Positions 45,084 to 55,384 of a stretch of 64,000 nt of DNA are shown one piece after another. Below the pieces are notes generated by a model. That model did no database searches, was not told where the DNA came from, and saw only the letters and a list, made by a program, of their open reading frames with translations. The position numbers and the translations under genes were made by a program. Position 1 is the first letter of the stretch, and each line of letters begins with the position of its first letter. This DNA is from Pricia antarctica (GTDB lineage: Bacteria > Bacteroidota > Bacteroidia > Flavobacteriales > Flavobacteriaceae): NCBI GenBank assembly GCA_011050085.1, contig DRGL01000081.1, positions 1-64,000 of the forward strand, written 5' to 3'.

Positions 45084-46355
45084 ATGCTAAAAAACCGATT
45101 TCTACCAATTCTATTATTATTTCTCTTTTTGGCCTGTTCTGGTGACGATAATACGCCTATTGATGGTAAACCAGACAATGAAGACATGCCCGATACCGAT
45201 CCGGTAATTGACGCGATTTCTGGTTTCACGCCATGCGAAAACGGGATGGCCGGCGTTTACCCTTGCAACGGATATGATTTCTTGGGCCGTATCTCCTTAA
45301 ACGAATTGGGCGGTAATACAGCTAATGACGTTTGGGGTTGGACGGATAGTACCACCGGAAATGAATATGCGATAATGGGCTTAGATAACGGAACCGCCTT
45401 TATCGATATTACGGATACCGAGAACCTGGTATATCTGGGAAAATTACCTACCGCTAGCGTTTCAGATGCATGGCGCGATATTAAGGTGTTTAAAGATCAT
45501 GCTTTTATTGTAGCCGATAATGGTTTGGGCGACGATGCGCATGGTATGCAAGTTTTCGATTTGACTCGGCTAAGAGACGTTACCGACCCACCCTTAGATT
45601 TTGATGCCGATGCGCGCTATACCGGTTTTGGTAGAGCGCATAATATCGTAATTAATGAAGATACCGGTATTGCCTATGTGGTAGGAACCAATCGTGGCGA
45701 TGCATACAATGGAGGTGCACACTTTATAGATATAAACGACCCGAAAAATCCGATAGCTGCCGGAGGCTATGCCGATAATGGTTATTCGCATGACGCACAA
45801 GTAGTGACTTACAATGGACCGGATGCCGATTATTCGGGAAAGGAGATTTACATTGGAGCCAATGAGTCACAAGTAATTATTGCCGACGTAACCAATAAAG
45901 CAAATCCTGCCGGAATAAGTACAGTGAATTATCCGAACACTTCATATACCCATCAAGGCTGGTTTACCGATGATCAGCGATATTTTATTCTTGGGGATGA
46001 AACGGATGAAATCAATTTCGGGTTCCAATCCCGCACCCTGGTTTTCGACCTTTCCGATTTAGATAATCCTATTTTGCATGATACCTATTTAGGCTCGACC
46101 AGTGCAATTGACCATAACGGCTATGTAAAAGGGGATGCGTATTACTTGGCTAATTATACTGCTGGAATCCGTGTTCTGGATATTTCGGATATTGCTGGAA
46201 AATCAATCGTAGAAACCGGATTTTTTGATACCTATATAAATTCCGATAGTCCAAGATTCGACGGCGTTTGGAGTGTTTACCCTTACTTTGAAAGCGGTAA
46301 GATTCTAGGTAGTGATATAAATTCAGGATTGTTCGTAATCAAAAAATCCGAATGA
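45084..46355 (+). CDS. Choice-of-anchor B family lipoprotein (LVIVD-type repeats)
   Basis: The 423-residue product has a lipoprotein signal (LLFLFLACSGDDN, Cys about residue 13) and a propeller of LVIVD-like repeats: YAIMGLDNGTAFIDITDTEN, AWRDIKVFKDHAFIVADNGL, HGMQVFDLTRL, and TSYTHQGWFTDDQRYFILGD with ETDE. The last block is characteristic of the choice-of-anchor B family. Such proteins are exposed at the surface and their function is unknown. The next gene overlaps its stop by four bases. Confidence 0.85.
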   Translation: MLKNRFLPILLLFLFLACSGDDNTPIDGKPDNEDMPDTDPVIDAISGFTPCENGMAGVYPCNGYDFLGRISLNELGGNTANDVWGWTDSTTGNEYAIMGLDNGTAFIDITDTENLVYLGKLPTASVSDAWRDIKVFKDHAFIVADNGLGDDAHGMQVFDLTRLRDVTDPPLDFDADARYTGFGRAHNIVINEDTGIAYVVGTNRGDAYNGGAHFIDINDPKNPIAAGGYADNGYSHDAQVVTYNGPDADYSGKEIYIGANESQVIIADVTNKANPAGISTVNYPNTSYTHQGWFTDDQRYFILGDETDEINFGFQSRTLVFDLSDLDNPILHDTYLGSTSAIDHNGYVKGDAYYLANYTAGIRVLDISDIAGKSIVETGFFDTYINSDSPRFDGVWSVYPYFESGKILGSDINSGLFVIKKSE

Positions 46356-47695
46356 AAATAATACTATGTATAGTAACCGTTGTTTTGCTGCTATCCTGCA
46401 CGAAGGATAGGGACGACTTGCTCGACCAATCCTCGACCCAGTTTCAAGGTAAAGTAGCTTGGATCAAGAATTTTGGTGGCTCGGGCGATGATACGGCTCA
46501 GGCAATTGTATCGACCTCTGACGGCGGATTTGCCGTTCTAGGTTTTTCAAATAGTATCGATGGCGATTTGACCGGTAAGACTACAGAAGTCAATGATTAT
46601 TGGCTTTTAAAACTGGATTCCGATGGAAACGTTGAATGGAACAAAACCTATGGAGGAAGCAAAGACGATCGAGGCCAAAGTCTAGTACACACGAACGACG
46701 GTGGTTACGCCATTACGGGTTATGCGATGAGCGATGACGGTGATGGTAGCAATAACGAGGGCTTTCATGATAATTGGATCGTAAAACTCGATGTTGCCGG
46801 AAACATCGAGTGGGAGAAAAGTTTTGGATTTTCTGGGCATGACCATTCTTATGACATTATACAGACCGATGACAACGGCTTCTTTTTTGTTGGATTTTTG
46901 GATATAACCTCAGCCCGTGCCGATGGTAATACAGAGAAAGGTGGCGGGTCTCTGACCGCGCATGGCGTCGGTGAGTTTTGGGGCACTAAGATTGACCCCA
47001 CTGGAGACTTGCAATGGCGCGGCTATTTTGGGGGTACCAATAATGACAGGGCACATGCAGTGGTGCCCTCTGAAGATGGGGGTTTTGTGCTGTCAGGCTT
47101 TACCGAGAGCGACGATTATGATATTAGTGATACCCGAGGCAGTTATGATTTTTGGATGGTAAAAGTTGATCGTAATGGTAATCTACTCTGGGAAAGCTCC
47201 TTTGGAGGAACCGGTATTGAGATTTCACAAGATATCGCTAATACGGCCGATGGCGGTTACGTTGTTGTAGGCCATACGTTTAGCAACGACATTGATGTAT
47301 CAAAGAATAACGGAGAGTCGGATATGTGGTTGGTAAAGACCGATTCTATAGGAAGTATAGTGTGGGAGAAAACCTATGGCGGCGCACTTTTCGATGCGGC
47401 ACAAGCGGTAATAGCAAGTAAAGATGGTGGGTTTGTTGTTGTTGGCAATTCAAAAAGTAGTGATATTGATGTTGAATCCAACGCCGGTGAAAATGATATG
47501 TGGGCTATTAAGACGGATCAAAACGGTGAAATCGTATGGCAAAAAACTTTTGGAGGTTCAGGCATCGATTTTGGTTTCGATGTTATAGAAACTGGAAGTG
47601 GAGCAATTATTCTGGTAGGGGAGACGGCTAGTGATGATTTTCCCTATATATTGAATAGAGGTAAGACGGACGCAGTTATGATTAAAATTAAGTAG
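46352..47695 (+). CDS. Repeat-propeller lipoprotein
   Basis: The 447-residue product has a lipoprotein signal (VTVVLLLSCTKDRDD, Cys about residue 12), followed by about seven repeats of some 55-60 residues. Each has the plan GGsgDDtaqaiv-DGGFavlGfsnS-DGD-NDYWllKlDsdGnveWnKtYGG. This Asp/Gly-rich repeat is common in flavobacterial surface proteins and probably folds as a beta-propeller. No enzyme motif was seen. It is translationally coupled to the choice-of-anchor B gene and the two probably form one surface unit. Confidence 0.85.
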   Translation: MKIILCIVTVVLLLSCTKDRDDLLDQSSTQFQGKVAWIKNFGGSGDDTAQAIVSTSDGGFAVLGFSNSIDGDLTGKTTEVNDYWLLKLDSDGNVEWNKTYGGSKDDRGQSLVHTNDGGYAITGYAMSDDGDGSNNEGFHDNWIVKLDVAGNIEWEKSFGFSGHDHSYDIIQTDDNGFFFVGFLDITSARADGNTEKGGGSLTAHGVGEFWGTKIDPTGDLQWRGYFGGTNNDRAHAVVPSEDGGFVLSGFTESDDYDISDTRGSYDFWMVKVDRNGNLLWESSFGGTGIEISQDIANTADGGYVVVGHTFSNDIDVSKNNGESDMWLVKTDSIGSIVWEKTYGGALFDAAQAVIASKDGGFVVVGNSKSSDIDVESNAGENDMWAIKTDQNGEIVWQKTFGGSGIDFGFDVIETGSGAIILVGETASDDFPYILNRGKTDAVMIKIK

Positions 47696-47991
47696 TTTTT
47701 AGATTATTTTTGAAGAAAGGTGTAGTTCATAAAGCGTAACAAAGAAAATTATAAGTGTAATTCACCTAGCATATTGCAGGCCCTCGCAAACCAAATTTGT
47801 AGACTTAGCTATAGCATCCATCAAGTAGCAAGCCTTTAATAGAGATTCTCTTTAGATTATAGAATAAGCTCCACCGTAAACTATTTTCAACCAAACAAAG
47901 ACACTTAAAGTGCTACCAAAAAGAAAAATTAGAAGCCGCATTTTCAGTGCGAAAAAGCGTAAAATTAATCTTCGAAATACGTCTTTACAAA
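47696..47991. other. Intergenic stretch without recognised features
   Basis: About 300 bases of AT-rich sequence between the convergent propeller lipoprotein and Gfo/Idh genes. No open frame of note, RNA gene or repeat was seen other than the terminator at its right end. Confidence 0.6.
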
Positions 47992-47994
47992 TAT

Positions 47995-48022
47995 AAAAAA
48001 ACCGGAGCTACGAGGCTCCGGT
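47995..48022 (-). terminator. Rho-independent terminator after the Gfo/Idh gene
   Basis: An 8-bp stem ACCGGAGC/GCTCCGGT (48001-48008 with 48015-48022) is followed on the minus strand by six T. It lies 28 bases past the stop at 48050. Confidence 0.85.
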
Positions 48023-48049
48023 CTAAAATATATTTTAAAAGAAAAAGGC

Positions 48050-49510
48050 CTATCCCACAGAATACCCATCGCGATACGTGCGTTTTACATATTTGTTCGC
48101 AGGCTCGAAATTGGTAATCTTCATATTAGCGGCATCCCATTGTAGTCTTTTTCTTCCCCAGAATTGCGCTCCTCCGCCCCAGAAACCTTTATTTTCTGCG
48201 CTCGGATCGACTTCGAAATATGATTTTAAGGCCAGATTTCCAATCAAGATACTTTCAGTAAAGGGTCCGGCATAATCGAATGAAGAACTAGTTTCCGCAT
48301 TGCCATAACCGGCCATACAGGCATTTACCCATTGTAGGTAATGGCCTTCCGGAACTCTTGGAATGGTTTCCTTAACACTTATCTGCTCATTGAGCGATAG
48401 AGGTAATAGCCTTGGGTCGGCGCCATAGCAATCGGCCAGTAATTTTCCTTTGGTACCGATAAAAAGAACTCCACCATCCCAATTTCCAAAGGCTTCATCA
48501 TCCCCAAGTTCGTCAGGTCTTGCAGGGCGTAATCCCCCATCCATCCAACTAACATCGATACTTCCAGTACCATCCGGCTTAGGATATTTTAGGTAAATAG
48601 TACTAGAGTTTGGAAAGCTTTTCGGATAGTTGGCCGTCTCAAACTTCCCCTTAAAGGCATCTGAAATACTACATTCGACAGTGGTTGGATAGAGAATGGG
48701 CAGAATTCTATACACCGGATCCATAATGTGGCAGGCCATATCACCAAGTGCGCCGGTCCCAAAATCGGACCAGCCCCGCCAATCAAAAGGCAGATAGGCA
48801 TCATTGTAATCACGTGTTTCTGCTGTACCCAACCATAAATCCCAATCTAAACCTTTCGGTATTTTATCTTTTTTTGTTGGAGTTTCCAAAGCTTGCGGCC
48901 AAATGGCACGATTGGTCCAACATTGAACCGTATGAACATCCCCGATAATACCGGCTTCGTAAATTTCTTTCATTTTGCGAACACCGTCTCCTGATCCCCC
49001 CTGATTTCCCATTTGAGTTACGACCTTAAACTTTTTGGCCGCCTCGGTAAGCATTCGGGCTTCCCAAATATCATGGGTAAGGGGTTTTTGAACATATACG
49101 TGTTTCCCCATTTCCATGGCCTTATAGGCCGCTGGCGCATGATTATGGTCTGGTGTTGATACGGAAACGGCATCTATATTGTTCTTTTCCTTGTCAAGCA
49201 TCTCCCTAAAATCTTTGTAGTATTTTGCCTTTGGAAAAGATTCTCGCGATTTGACGGCTTGGCGATCATCTACATCACAAAGTCCGACAATATTCACGTT
49301 AGGACTTTCAGCGAATGCGGCGAGATCACTTTCGCCCTTTCCGCCTACCCCAATGCCGGCGATGTTCAGCATATCACTAGGTGCAACGAATCCTGGCCCT
49401 CCGAGTACATGGCGGGGAACGATCATAAATCCTGCGGCCGCTAGCCCCGATTGTTTCACAAAGTTTCTACGCGACTTACCAGCCGCTGAATTATCTTTCT
49501 TTTTAATCAT
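48050..49510 (-). CDS. Tat-exported Gfo/Idh/MocA family oxidoreductase
   Basis: ATG 49510 gives 486 residues with a Tat signal (KSRRNFVKQSGLAAAGFMIV); the start at 49549 only adds 13 residues. Then comes the NAD(P)-binding fold (MLNIAGIGVGGKGESDLAAF, VNIVGLCDVDD) and the helix region VSVSTPDHNHAPAAYKAMEM. The usual EKP motif of the family appears as YVQKPLTHDIWEA, with Gln for Glu, as in many exported Bacteroidetes members. The C-terminal domain has FGTGALGDMACHIMDPVYR. Export suggests a tightly bound cofactor and a glycosidase or sugar-oxidising role in the periplasm. The substrate is unknown. Confidence 0.92.
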   Translation of the reverse strand: MIKKKDNSAAGKSRRNFVKQSGLAAAGFMIVPRHVLGGPGFVAPSDMLNIAGIGVGGKGESDLAAFAESPNVNIVGLCDVDDRQAVKSRESFPKAKYYKDFREMLDKEKNNIDAVSVSTPDHNHAPAAYKAMEMGKHVYVQKPLTHDIWEARMLTEAAKKFKVVTQMGNQGGSGDGVRKMKEIYEAGIIGDVHTVQCWTNRAIWPQALETPTKKDKIPKGLDWDLWLGTAETRDYNDAYLPFDWRGWSDFGTGALGDMACHIMDPVYRILPILYPTTVECSISDAFKGKFETANYPKSFPNSSTIYLKYPKPDGTGSIDVSWMDGGLRPARPDELGDDEAFGNWDGGVLFIGTKGKLLADCYGADPRLLPLSLNEQISVKETIPRVPEGHYLQWVNACMAGYGNAETSSSFDYAGPFTESILIGNLALKSYFEVDPSAENKGFWGGGAQFWGRKRLQWDAANMKITNFEPANKYVKRTYRDGYSVG

Positions 49511-49706
49511 AATGCTATTGAATTTTTGAAATGCTGAAGTAGGGGACAAGTTAATCGAATTATTTTAAAATTACCAATTAAAAAAGGTAGTTACCCTTCC
49601 TAGGCTTGGCAGTGGGTTGAAGGTTTTAGCCAAGACCATAAAGTTCCTTAATGCCACTATACGTTATATTAATGTTAGTGGCTATGGTCAAACGCCTTGA
49701 AAGGCT

Positions 49707-49714
49707 TATATTTG
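49707..49714 (+). promoter_or_regulatory. Putative -7 promoter box for the SUF operon
   Basis: TATATTTG fits TAnnTTTG and lies 28 bases before the first SUF gene. No clear TTG box is found at the usual spacing. Confidence 0.4.
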
Positions 49715-49742
49715 TAGACTATTTGTACAATACCGATGAACT

Positions 49743-50072
49743 ATGATCCAAGTATCTGAAACAGCTAAAAAAAGGGTGGTAAATCTGATGACCGAAGAGG
49801 GTTACGATGCTACCAAAGATTACGTTCGCGTTGGCGTTAAGAGTGGCGGTTGTAGTGGGTTATCCTACGAACTGAAATTCGATAATAAGAAAGATGATTC
49901 CGACAAAGTTTTTGAGGATAACAACGTTCGTATTCTTGTAGATAAAAAAAGTTTTTTATACTTAGTGGGTACCGTTCTGGAATATTCCGGAGGGCTCAAT
50001 GGAAAGGGTTTTGTTTTTAATAACCCGAATGCACAGCGTACCTGTGGGTGTGGAGAAAGTTTTTCTCTATAA
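49743..50072 (+). CDS. sufA: A-type iron-sulfur carrier (HesB/IscA/SufA family)
   Basis: The 109-residue protein has the three conserved cysteines of A-type carriers: one in SGGCSGLSYELKF and two in the C-terminal TCGCGESFSL, with KSFLYLVGTVLEYSGGLNGK between. It should receive iron-sulfur clusters from the SufBCD scaffold and pass them to apoproteins. It is the first gene of the SUF operon, 51 bases before sufB. ErpA-like naming is also possible. Confidence 0.92.
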   Translation: MIQVSETAKKRVVNLMTEEGYDATKDYVRVGVKSGGCSGLSYELKFDNKKDDSDKVFEDNNVRILVDKKSFLYLVGTVLEYSGGLNGKGFVFNNPNAQRTCGCGESFSL

Positions 50073-50123
50073 TCCGTGGTTTTGAGGACCGTTTAATTCT
50101 TCAAATCTATTAAAAGAAAAAAT

Positions 50124-51569
50124 ATGGCTTACACAGAAGAAGAACTTAAGAAAGAACTGGAAACCAAGGAATACGAGTACGGTTTCTATACGGATATCGA
50201 GTCTGATACTTTTCCTCCCGGTTTAAACGAAGAGGTTGTAATTGCCATTTCCAAAAAGAAAGAAGAGCCTGAGTGGATGACGCTATGGCGCCTTGAGGCT
50301 TATAAATATTGGAAGGAAATGAAAGAGCCCGATTGGGCTAATGTTCATTACGAAAAGCCGGATTTACAGGCGATTTCATATTATTCCGCACCTAATAGTA
50401 AGCCGAAATACGATAGTCTTGACGAGGTCGACCCCGAATTGTTGGATACCTTTAAAAAATTGGGCATTTCAGTAGATGAGCAGAAAAAACTCGCAGGTGT
50501 GGCGGTTGATATCGTAATGGATTCCGTTTCGGTAGCGACTACGTTCAAGAAAACCTTGGCTGAAAAAGGCATAATTTTTTGTTCTATATCAGAAGCCATC
50601 AAAGAACATCCTGAACTAGTAAAGAAATATCTTGGTTTAGTGGTTCCACAGCGGGATAATTATTATGCCGCACTGAATTCCGCTGTATTTTCGGATGGTA
50701 GCTTTTGTTACATTCCAAAAGGCGTGCGTTGTCCTATGGAACTATCTACCTACTTTCGAATCAACCAAGCGGGAACCGGACAGTTCGAAAGAACATTGGT
50801 GGTTGCCGAGCCTGGCAGTTACGTAAGTTATTTGGAGGGCTGTACAGCACCATCTCGCGATGAAAATCAATTGCACGCCGCTGTAGTTGAATTGGTAGCG
50901 ATGGATGATGCCGAAATTAAATACTCAACGGTACAAAATTGGTATCCTGGCAACAAAGAGGGCAAAGGAGGTGTCTTTAACTTTGTTACCAAGAGGGGGC
51001 TTTGTGAAAAGAATGCCAAAATTTCTTGGACCCAGGTCGAGACAGGTTCTGCAGTAACCTGGAAATATCCATCCTGTATTCTGAAAGGCGATAATTCCAT
51101 CGGTGAATTTTATTCTATTGCAGTTACCAATAATTTTCAGCAGGCGGATACAGGGACTAAAATGGTGCATTTGGGTAAGAATACCCGAAGTACGATTATT
51201 TCAAAGGGCATATCCGCAGGAAAATCCCAAAACAGCTATCGAGGATTAGTGCAGGTTAATAGCCGTGCCGATAACGCGAGGAATTTTTCGCAATGTGACT
51301 CCCTTTTAATGGGAAATGAATGTGGCGCACACACTTTTCCGTACATCGAAGCCAAGAACAAAACGGCTATGATAGAGCACGAAGCGACGACCAGTAAAAT
51401 TGGTGAAGACCAGATTTTTTACTGTAATCAGCGCGGAATCAATACAGAAAAGGCTATTGCCCTAATAGTAAACGGCTTTAGCAAAGAAGTTTTGAATAAA
51501 TTACCCATGGAATTCGCGGTAGAAGCGCAAAAATTGCTTGAAATCAGTTTGGAAGGTTCTGTTGGATAA
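50124..51569 (+). CDS. sufB: Fe-S cluster assembly scaffold SufB
   Basis: The 481-residue protein has SufB signatures: [80 protein letters not shown], and the C-terminal beta-helix with [20 protein letters not shown] and [20 protein letters not shown]. It forms the SufBC2D scaffold complex in the cytoplasm. SufC follows after 55 bases. Length and sequence look complete. Confidence 0.98.
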   Translation: MAYTEEELKKELETKEYEYGFYTDIESDTFPPGLNEEVVIAISKKKEEPEWMTLWRLEAYKYWKEMKEPDWANVHYEKPDLQAISYYSAPNSKPKYDSLDEVDPELLDTFKKLGISVDEQKKLAGVAVDIVMDSVSVATTFKKTLAEKGIIFCSISEAIKEHPELVKKYLGLVVPQRDNYYAALNSAVFSDGSFCYIPKGVRCPMELSTYFRINQAGTGQFERTLVVAEPGSYVSYLEGCTAPSRDENQLHAAVVELVAMDDAEIKYSTVQNWYPGNKEGKGGVFNFVTKRGLCEKNAKISWTQVETGSAVTWKYPSCILKGDNSIGEFYSIAVTNNFQQADTGTKMVHLGKNTRSTIISKGISAGKSQNSYRGLVQVNSRADNARNFSQCDSLLMGNECGAHTFPYIEAKNKTAMIEHEATTSKIGEDQIFYCNQRGINTEKAIALIVNGFSKEVLNKLPMEFAVEAQKLLEISLEGSVG

Positions 51570-51624
51570 TTTAAATCTTCGCTCTACAAGCTAAAATATT
51601 GAATCGAAATTAAGAAAATACAAT

Positions 51625-52377
51625 ATGTTAAAGATTAAAAATCTACACGCAAGTATAGACGGAAAAAAAATATTAAAGGGAATCAACCTTGAGGTAAATG
51701 CTGGTGAAGTACATGCTATTATGGGTCCGAATGGATCTGGTAAAAGCACTTTGGCATCTGTAATTGCTGGGAAAGAAGATTTTGAAGTAACCCAAGGTTC
51801 CGTAGAAATGAACGGGGAAGACCTTGATGATACTTCGCCCGAAGAGCGTGCACACAAAGGTATTTTTCTTTCTTTTCAATATCCCATCGAAATCCCTGGC
51901 GTATCGGTCACCAATTTTATGAAGACCGCTATCAATGAATCGCGAAAAGCTAAGGGCATGGAAGATATGCCAGCTAATGTTATGCTGAAATTAATACGAG
52001 AGAAGGCTGAGCTTCTGGATATTGATAGAAAATTTCTTTCTAGATCCCTTAACCAAGGCTTTTCCGGTGGAGAGAAAAAAAGAAACGAAATTTTCCAGAT
52101 GGCTATGTTGGAACCTAAGCTTGCTATTCTAGACGAAACCGATTCTGGTCTCGATATAGATGCGTTGCGAATCGTAGCAAACGGTGTCAACAAATTGCGC
52201 AGCGACGATAAGGCTACCATAGTAATCACACACTACCAGCGCTTGTTGGAGTATATTGTACCTGATTTTGTGCACGTTATTCACGATGGAAAGATTGTCA
52301 AGTCAGGCGGTAAGGAATTGGCCTTGGAACTTGAAGATAAGGGTTACGATTGGTTGAAACAGGAGGCAGCCATTTAA
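51625..52377 (+). CDS. sufC: Fe-S assembly ATPase SufC
   Basis: The 250-residue ABC-type ATPase has Walker A (MGPNGSGKSTLASVIAG), an ABC signature in the SufC form (FSGGEKKRNEIFQMAML), Walker B with the D-loop (LAILDETDSGLDIDALRIVA), and the switch His in IVITHYQRLLEYIVPD. It drives conformational change of SufB/SufD and is not a transporter. It lies between sufB and sufD. Confidence 0.98.
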   Translation: MLKIKNLHASIDGKKILKGINLEVNAGEVHAIMGPNGSGKSTLASVIAGKEDFEVTQGSVEMNGEDLDDTSPEERAHKGIFLSFQYPIEIPGVSVTNFMKTAINESRKAKGMEDMPANVMLKLIREKAELLDIDRKFLSRSLNQGFSGGEKKRNEIFQMAMLEPKLAILDETDSGLDIDALRIVANGVNKLRSDDKATIVITHYQRLLEYIVPDFVHVIHDGKIVKSGGKELALELEDKGYDWLKQEAAI

Positions 52378-52467
52378 AACAGTCCGAAGTGAAAGCCTCG
52401 GCGAGCAGTTCATTCAGATAAATCTGAACACTCTGTACTAATTACTTGGTACGCAATACTATTTTAC

Positions 52468-53784
52468 ATGGATTTAAAAGACAAGTTAATATCATCTTTC
52501 ATGGCATTCGAGAACGACGTAGATGTCGAACACTCTATACACGATGTTCGTATGGCGGCTATGAAAAATTTCGAAACCAAAGGTTTTCCTTCCAAAAAAG
52601 AGGAAGGTTGGAAGTATACTTCATTGAACAGTCTTCAAAAAGTGGATTTTAGCATTTTTCCAAAGGAAGAAAATGCACTCGAATACAAAGACGTCAAGAA
52701 ATATTTCCTTCATGAAATCGACACGTATAAAATCGTTTTTATAGACGGCATATACAGTTCGTATCTTTCTGAAACTACACATGATGGGGTAGATATATGT
52801 TTGATGAGCTCGGCCTTGACCAAACCAATGTACAAACAGGTCATTGACGTTTATTTCAACAAAATCGCTTCAAAAGATGATTCTTTGACGAGCTTAAACA
52901 CGGCATTCAGTAGGGAAGGTGCCTATATTTATATCCCCAAAAATAAAATGCCCAAGAAGCCGATTGAAATCGTGCATTTCGCGACCGGTAATGAGGCTTC
53001 TTTAATGCTTCAGCCAAGGAACCTGATTGTAGTTGAGGAAAATGCTGAATTACAGGTCATTGAAAGACATCAGAGTTTGACCGCTAACGAGGTATTGACC
53101 AATTCGGTGACAGAAATCTTTGCTGCTAAAAGTGCAATCGTAGATTATTATAAGATTCAGAACGATAACGCTACGGCCAATTTAATTGATAATACCTATA
53201 TCGATCAAAAGGATAGAAGCTTAGTAAAGATCCATAGTTTTTGTTTTGGCGGAAAACTTACTAGAAACAATCTGAATTTCTATCAGAATGGCGAGCATAT
53301 CGATTCTACGATGAAAGGGGTTACCATATTAGGCGACAAGCAACACGTTGACCATCATACTTTAGTCCATCATAAGCAGCCTAATTGTGAGAGCCATCAA
53401 GACTACAAAGGTATTTATGGTGAGAATTCTACAGGCGTTTTCAACGGAAAAATTATAGTCGATAAAATTGCGCAAAAAACGGATGCCTTTCAGCAGAATA
53501 ACAATATTCTGATCAGTGATAGGGCCACCATCAACTCCAAGCCCCAATTGGAAATTTTCGCCGATGATGTGAAATGCTCACATGGTTGTACCATTGGTCA
53601 GTTAGACGAAGATGCACTTTTCTATCTACAGACGCGGGGTATTCCAGAAAAAGAGGCAAGGGCACTTTTGATGTATGCTTTTGCCAATAATGTATTGGCT
53701 AGTGTTCGAATTCCTGAATTAAAGACACGTATCAATAAACTGATTGCCAAAAAGTTGGGTGTTAATTTAGGGTTTGATATTTAA
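52468..53784 (+). CDS. sufD: Fe-S cluster assembly protein SufD
   Basis: The 438-residue protein has the SufD plan: N-terminal helices with FPSKKEEGWKYTSLNSLQKV, a beta-helix core, and the C-terminal FADDVKCSHGCTIGQLDEDA, LFYLQTRGIPEKEARALLMY. The conserved His/Cys of the SufB-SufD interface are visible (KCSHGC). It partners SufB in the scaffold. sufS follows after a 135-base gap. Confidence 0.97.
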   Translation: MDLKDKLISSFMAFENDVDVEHSIHDVRMAAMKNFETKGFPSKKEEGWKYTSLNSLQKVDFSIFPKEENALEYKDVKKYFLHEIDTYKIVFIDGIYSSYLSETTHDGVDICLMSSALTKPMYKQVIDVYFNKIASKDDSLTSLNTAFSREGAYIYIPKNKMPKKPIEIVHFATGNEASLMLQPRNLIVVEENAELQVIERHQSLTANEVLTNSVTEIFAAKSAIVDYYKIQNDNATANLIDNTYIDQKDRSLVKIHSFCFGGKLTRNNLNFYQNGEHIDSTMKGVTILGDKQHVDHHTLVHHKQPNCESHQDYKGIYGENSTGVFNGKIIVDKIAQKTDAFQQNNNILISDRATINSKPQLEIFADDVKCSHGCTIGQLDEDALFYLQTRGIPEKEARALLMYAFANNVLASVRIPELKTRINKLIAKKLGVNLGFDI

Positions 53785-53919
53785 TGACTTCCGCCACGCT
53801 ATCAAGAGTAGAAACTATTGATTTTTTAGGATACTTGATTGGCCAAATTTTACCGGGTTAAAGCTATTTGTGAAGGCATTATATTCTTTACATTAAAACA
53901 CTCGGCATTTATAAAACCT

Positions 53920-55146
53920 ATGGAAACTACAACTCTCGATATACAGAAAATCCGTATAGACTTTCCTATTCTCAGCCGGAAGGTTAACGGAAAGCCTTTG
54001 GTGTATCTCGATAACGCGGCCACTTCACAGACTCCTCAACAAGTCATTGACGCAATCGTTGATTACTATTCAAACTACAACGCCAACATACATCGAGGGG
54101 TTCATGCCCTATCACAAGAAGCGACCGATAAATATGAGGCCGCCCGGCATAAAATTCAAAAACACTTCAATGCTGCCAAATCCCATGAAATAATATTTAC
54201 ATCAGGTACCACACACGGCATTAACATGGTGGCAAGCGGATTTTCGACCCTTTTGAAAAAAGGTGACGAATTGTTGGTTTCCGCTATGGAACATCATTCC
54301 AATATTGTACCATGGCAGATGTTGGCAGAACGTACAGGTGCTATCCTTAAGGTAATTCCCATGAATATCGAGGGTGAGCTGATGATGGATGCATACGATA
54401 AACTACTTTCAAATAAGACCCGTTTGGTCTTTTGTAACCATATTTCAAATGCTTTGGGTACTATCAATCCCATTGAAGAAATTATAGAAAAAGCGCATTC
54501 CGCAGGTGCGGCCGTGTTAATTGATGGGGCACAGGCTGCACCACATATCAAAGCCGATATGCAACAACTAGATGTGGATTTTTATACCGTCTCCGCTCAT
54601 AAAATGTGTGGTCCTACCGGCGTTGGAATGCTTTACGGCAAAGAGGAATGGCTAAACAAATTACCACCCTATCAAGGTGGAGGCGAAATGATTGCCGAGG
54701 TTACTTTTGAAAAGACCACCTATGCCGACCTTCCCCATAAATTTGAGGCAGGTACGCCGAATATTTGTGGAGGCATCGCTTTCGGAACAGCCTTAGATTA
54801 TATGAACAACATCGGATTCGATGCTATCGCTGCATATGAACATGAGCTTTTGCAATATGCCACTCGAAGATTATTAGAAATCGAGGGGTTAAAAATTTAT
54901 GGAACCGCTAAATCCAAGACTTCTGTGCTATCTTTTAATATAGAAGGAATACATCCCTATGACATTGGTACAATTCTCGATAAATTGGGTATTGCCGTTC
55001 GAACCGGTCATCATTGCGCCCAGCCTATTATGGATTTTTACAAGATTCCTGGAACGGTGCGTGCCAGTTTTTGCTTTTATAATACTGAAGAAGAGGTTGA
55101 TGTTTTGGTATCGGGAGTGAGACGAGCTGTGGCTATGTTGCAATAG
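53920..55146 (+). CDS. sufS: Cysteine desulfurase SufS
   Basis: ATG 53920 gives 408 residues, the usual length; the TTG at 53839 would add an atypical leader. Features are VYLDNAATSQTPQQVIDAIV, HRGVHALSQEATDKYEAAR, the PLP lysine in VSAHKMCGPTGVGMLYG and the catalytic Cys in VRTGHHCAQPIMDFY. It takes sulfur from cysteine to form a persulfide passed to SufE, then SufB. The type II (SufS) character is clear from the short loop around the Cys. Confidence 0.97.
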   Translation: METTTLDIQKIRIDFPILSRKVNGKPLVYLDNAATSQTPQQVIDAIVDYYSNYNANIHRGVHALSQEATDKYEAARHKIQKHFNAAKSHEIIFTSGTTHGINMVASGFSTLLKKGDELLVSAMEHHSNIVPWQMLAERTGAILKVIPMNIEGELMMDAYDKLLSNKTRLVFCNHISNALGTINPIEEIIEKAHSAGAAVLIDGAQAAPHIKADMQQLDVDFYTVSAHKMCGPTGVGMLYGKEEWLNKLPPYQGGGEMIAEVTFEKTTYADLPHKFEAGTPNICGGIAFGTALDYMNNIGFDAIAAYEHELLQYATRRLLEIEGLKIYGTAKSKTSVLSFNIEGIHPYDIGTILDKLGIAVRTGHHCAQPIMDFYKIPGTVRASFCFYNTEEEVDVLVSGVRRAVAMLQ

Positions 55147-55338
55147 ATTTGCCGACTTAGTTCATTTCACAGAATTATTTCCTTTATGTTTCTCAATGAA
55201 AGTTGATAGAGCAAGTTAAGCTCATAAGCATATTATTGTACGGCCATCTCTTCAAAAATGAGATTAAATTCGTCTCCTTTATCTATACCGAAATTGATAT
55301 TGTATTATAAATACGCAATCCCATTACTATCACAAACC

Positions 55339-55370
55339 TTTGAAAGACAACCTGACTTATCGTATTTTTG
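55339..55370 (+). promoter_or_regulatory. Promoter for sufE (TTTG-N20-TATTTTTG)
   Basis: TTTG at 55339-55342 and TATTTTTG at 55363-55370 are separated by 20 bases, matching the Bacteroidetes sigma-ABfr promoter. It lies in the 229-base gap after sufS, so sufE and the following genes can be transcribed separately from the rest of the SUF operon. Transcription would start about at the first ATG (55376), favouring the second ATG (55385). Confidence 0.65.
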
Positions 55371-55384
55371 TATAAATGGCAAGA

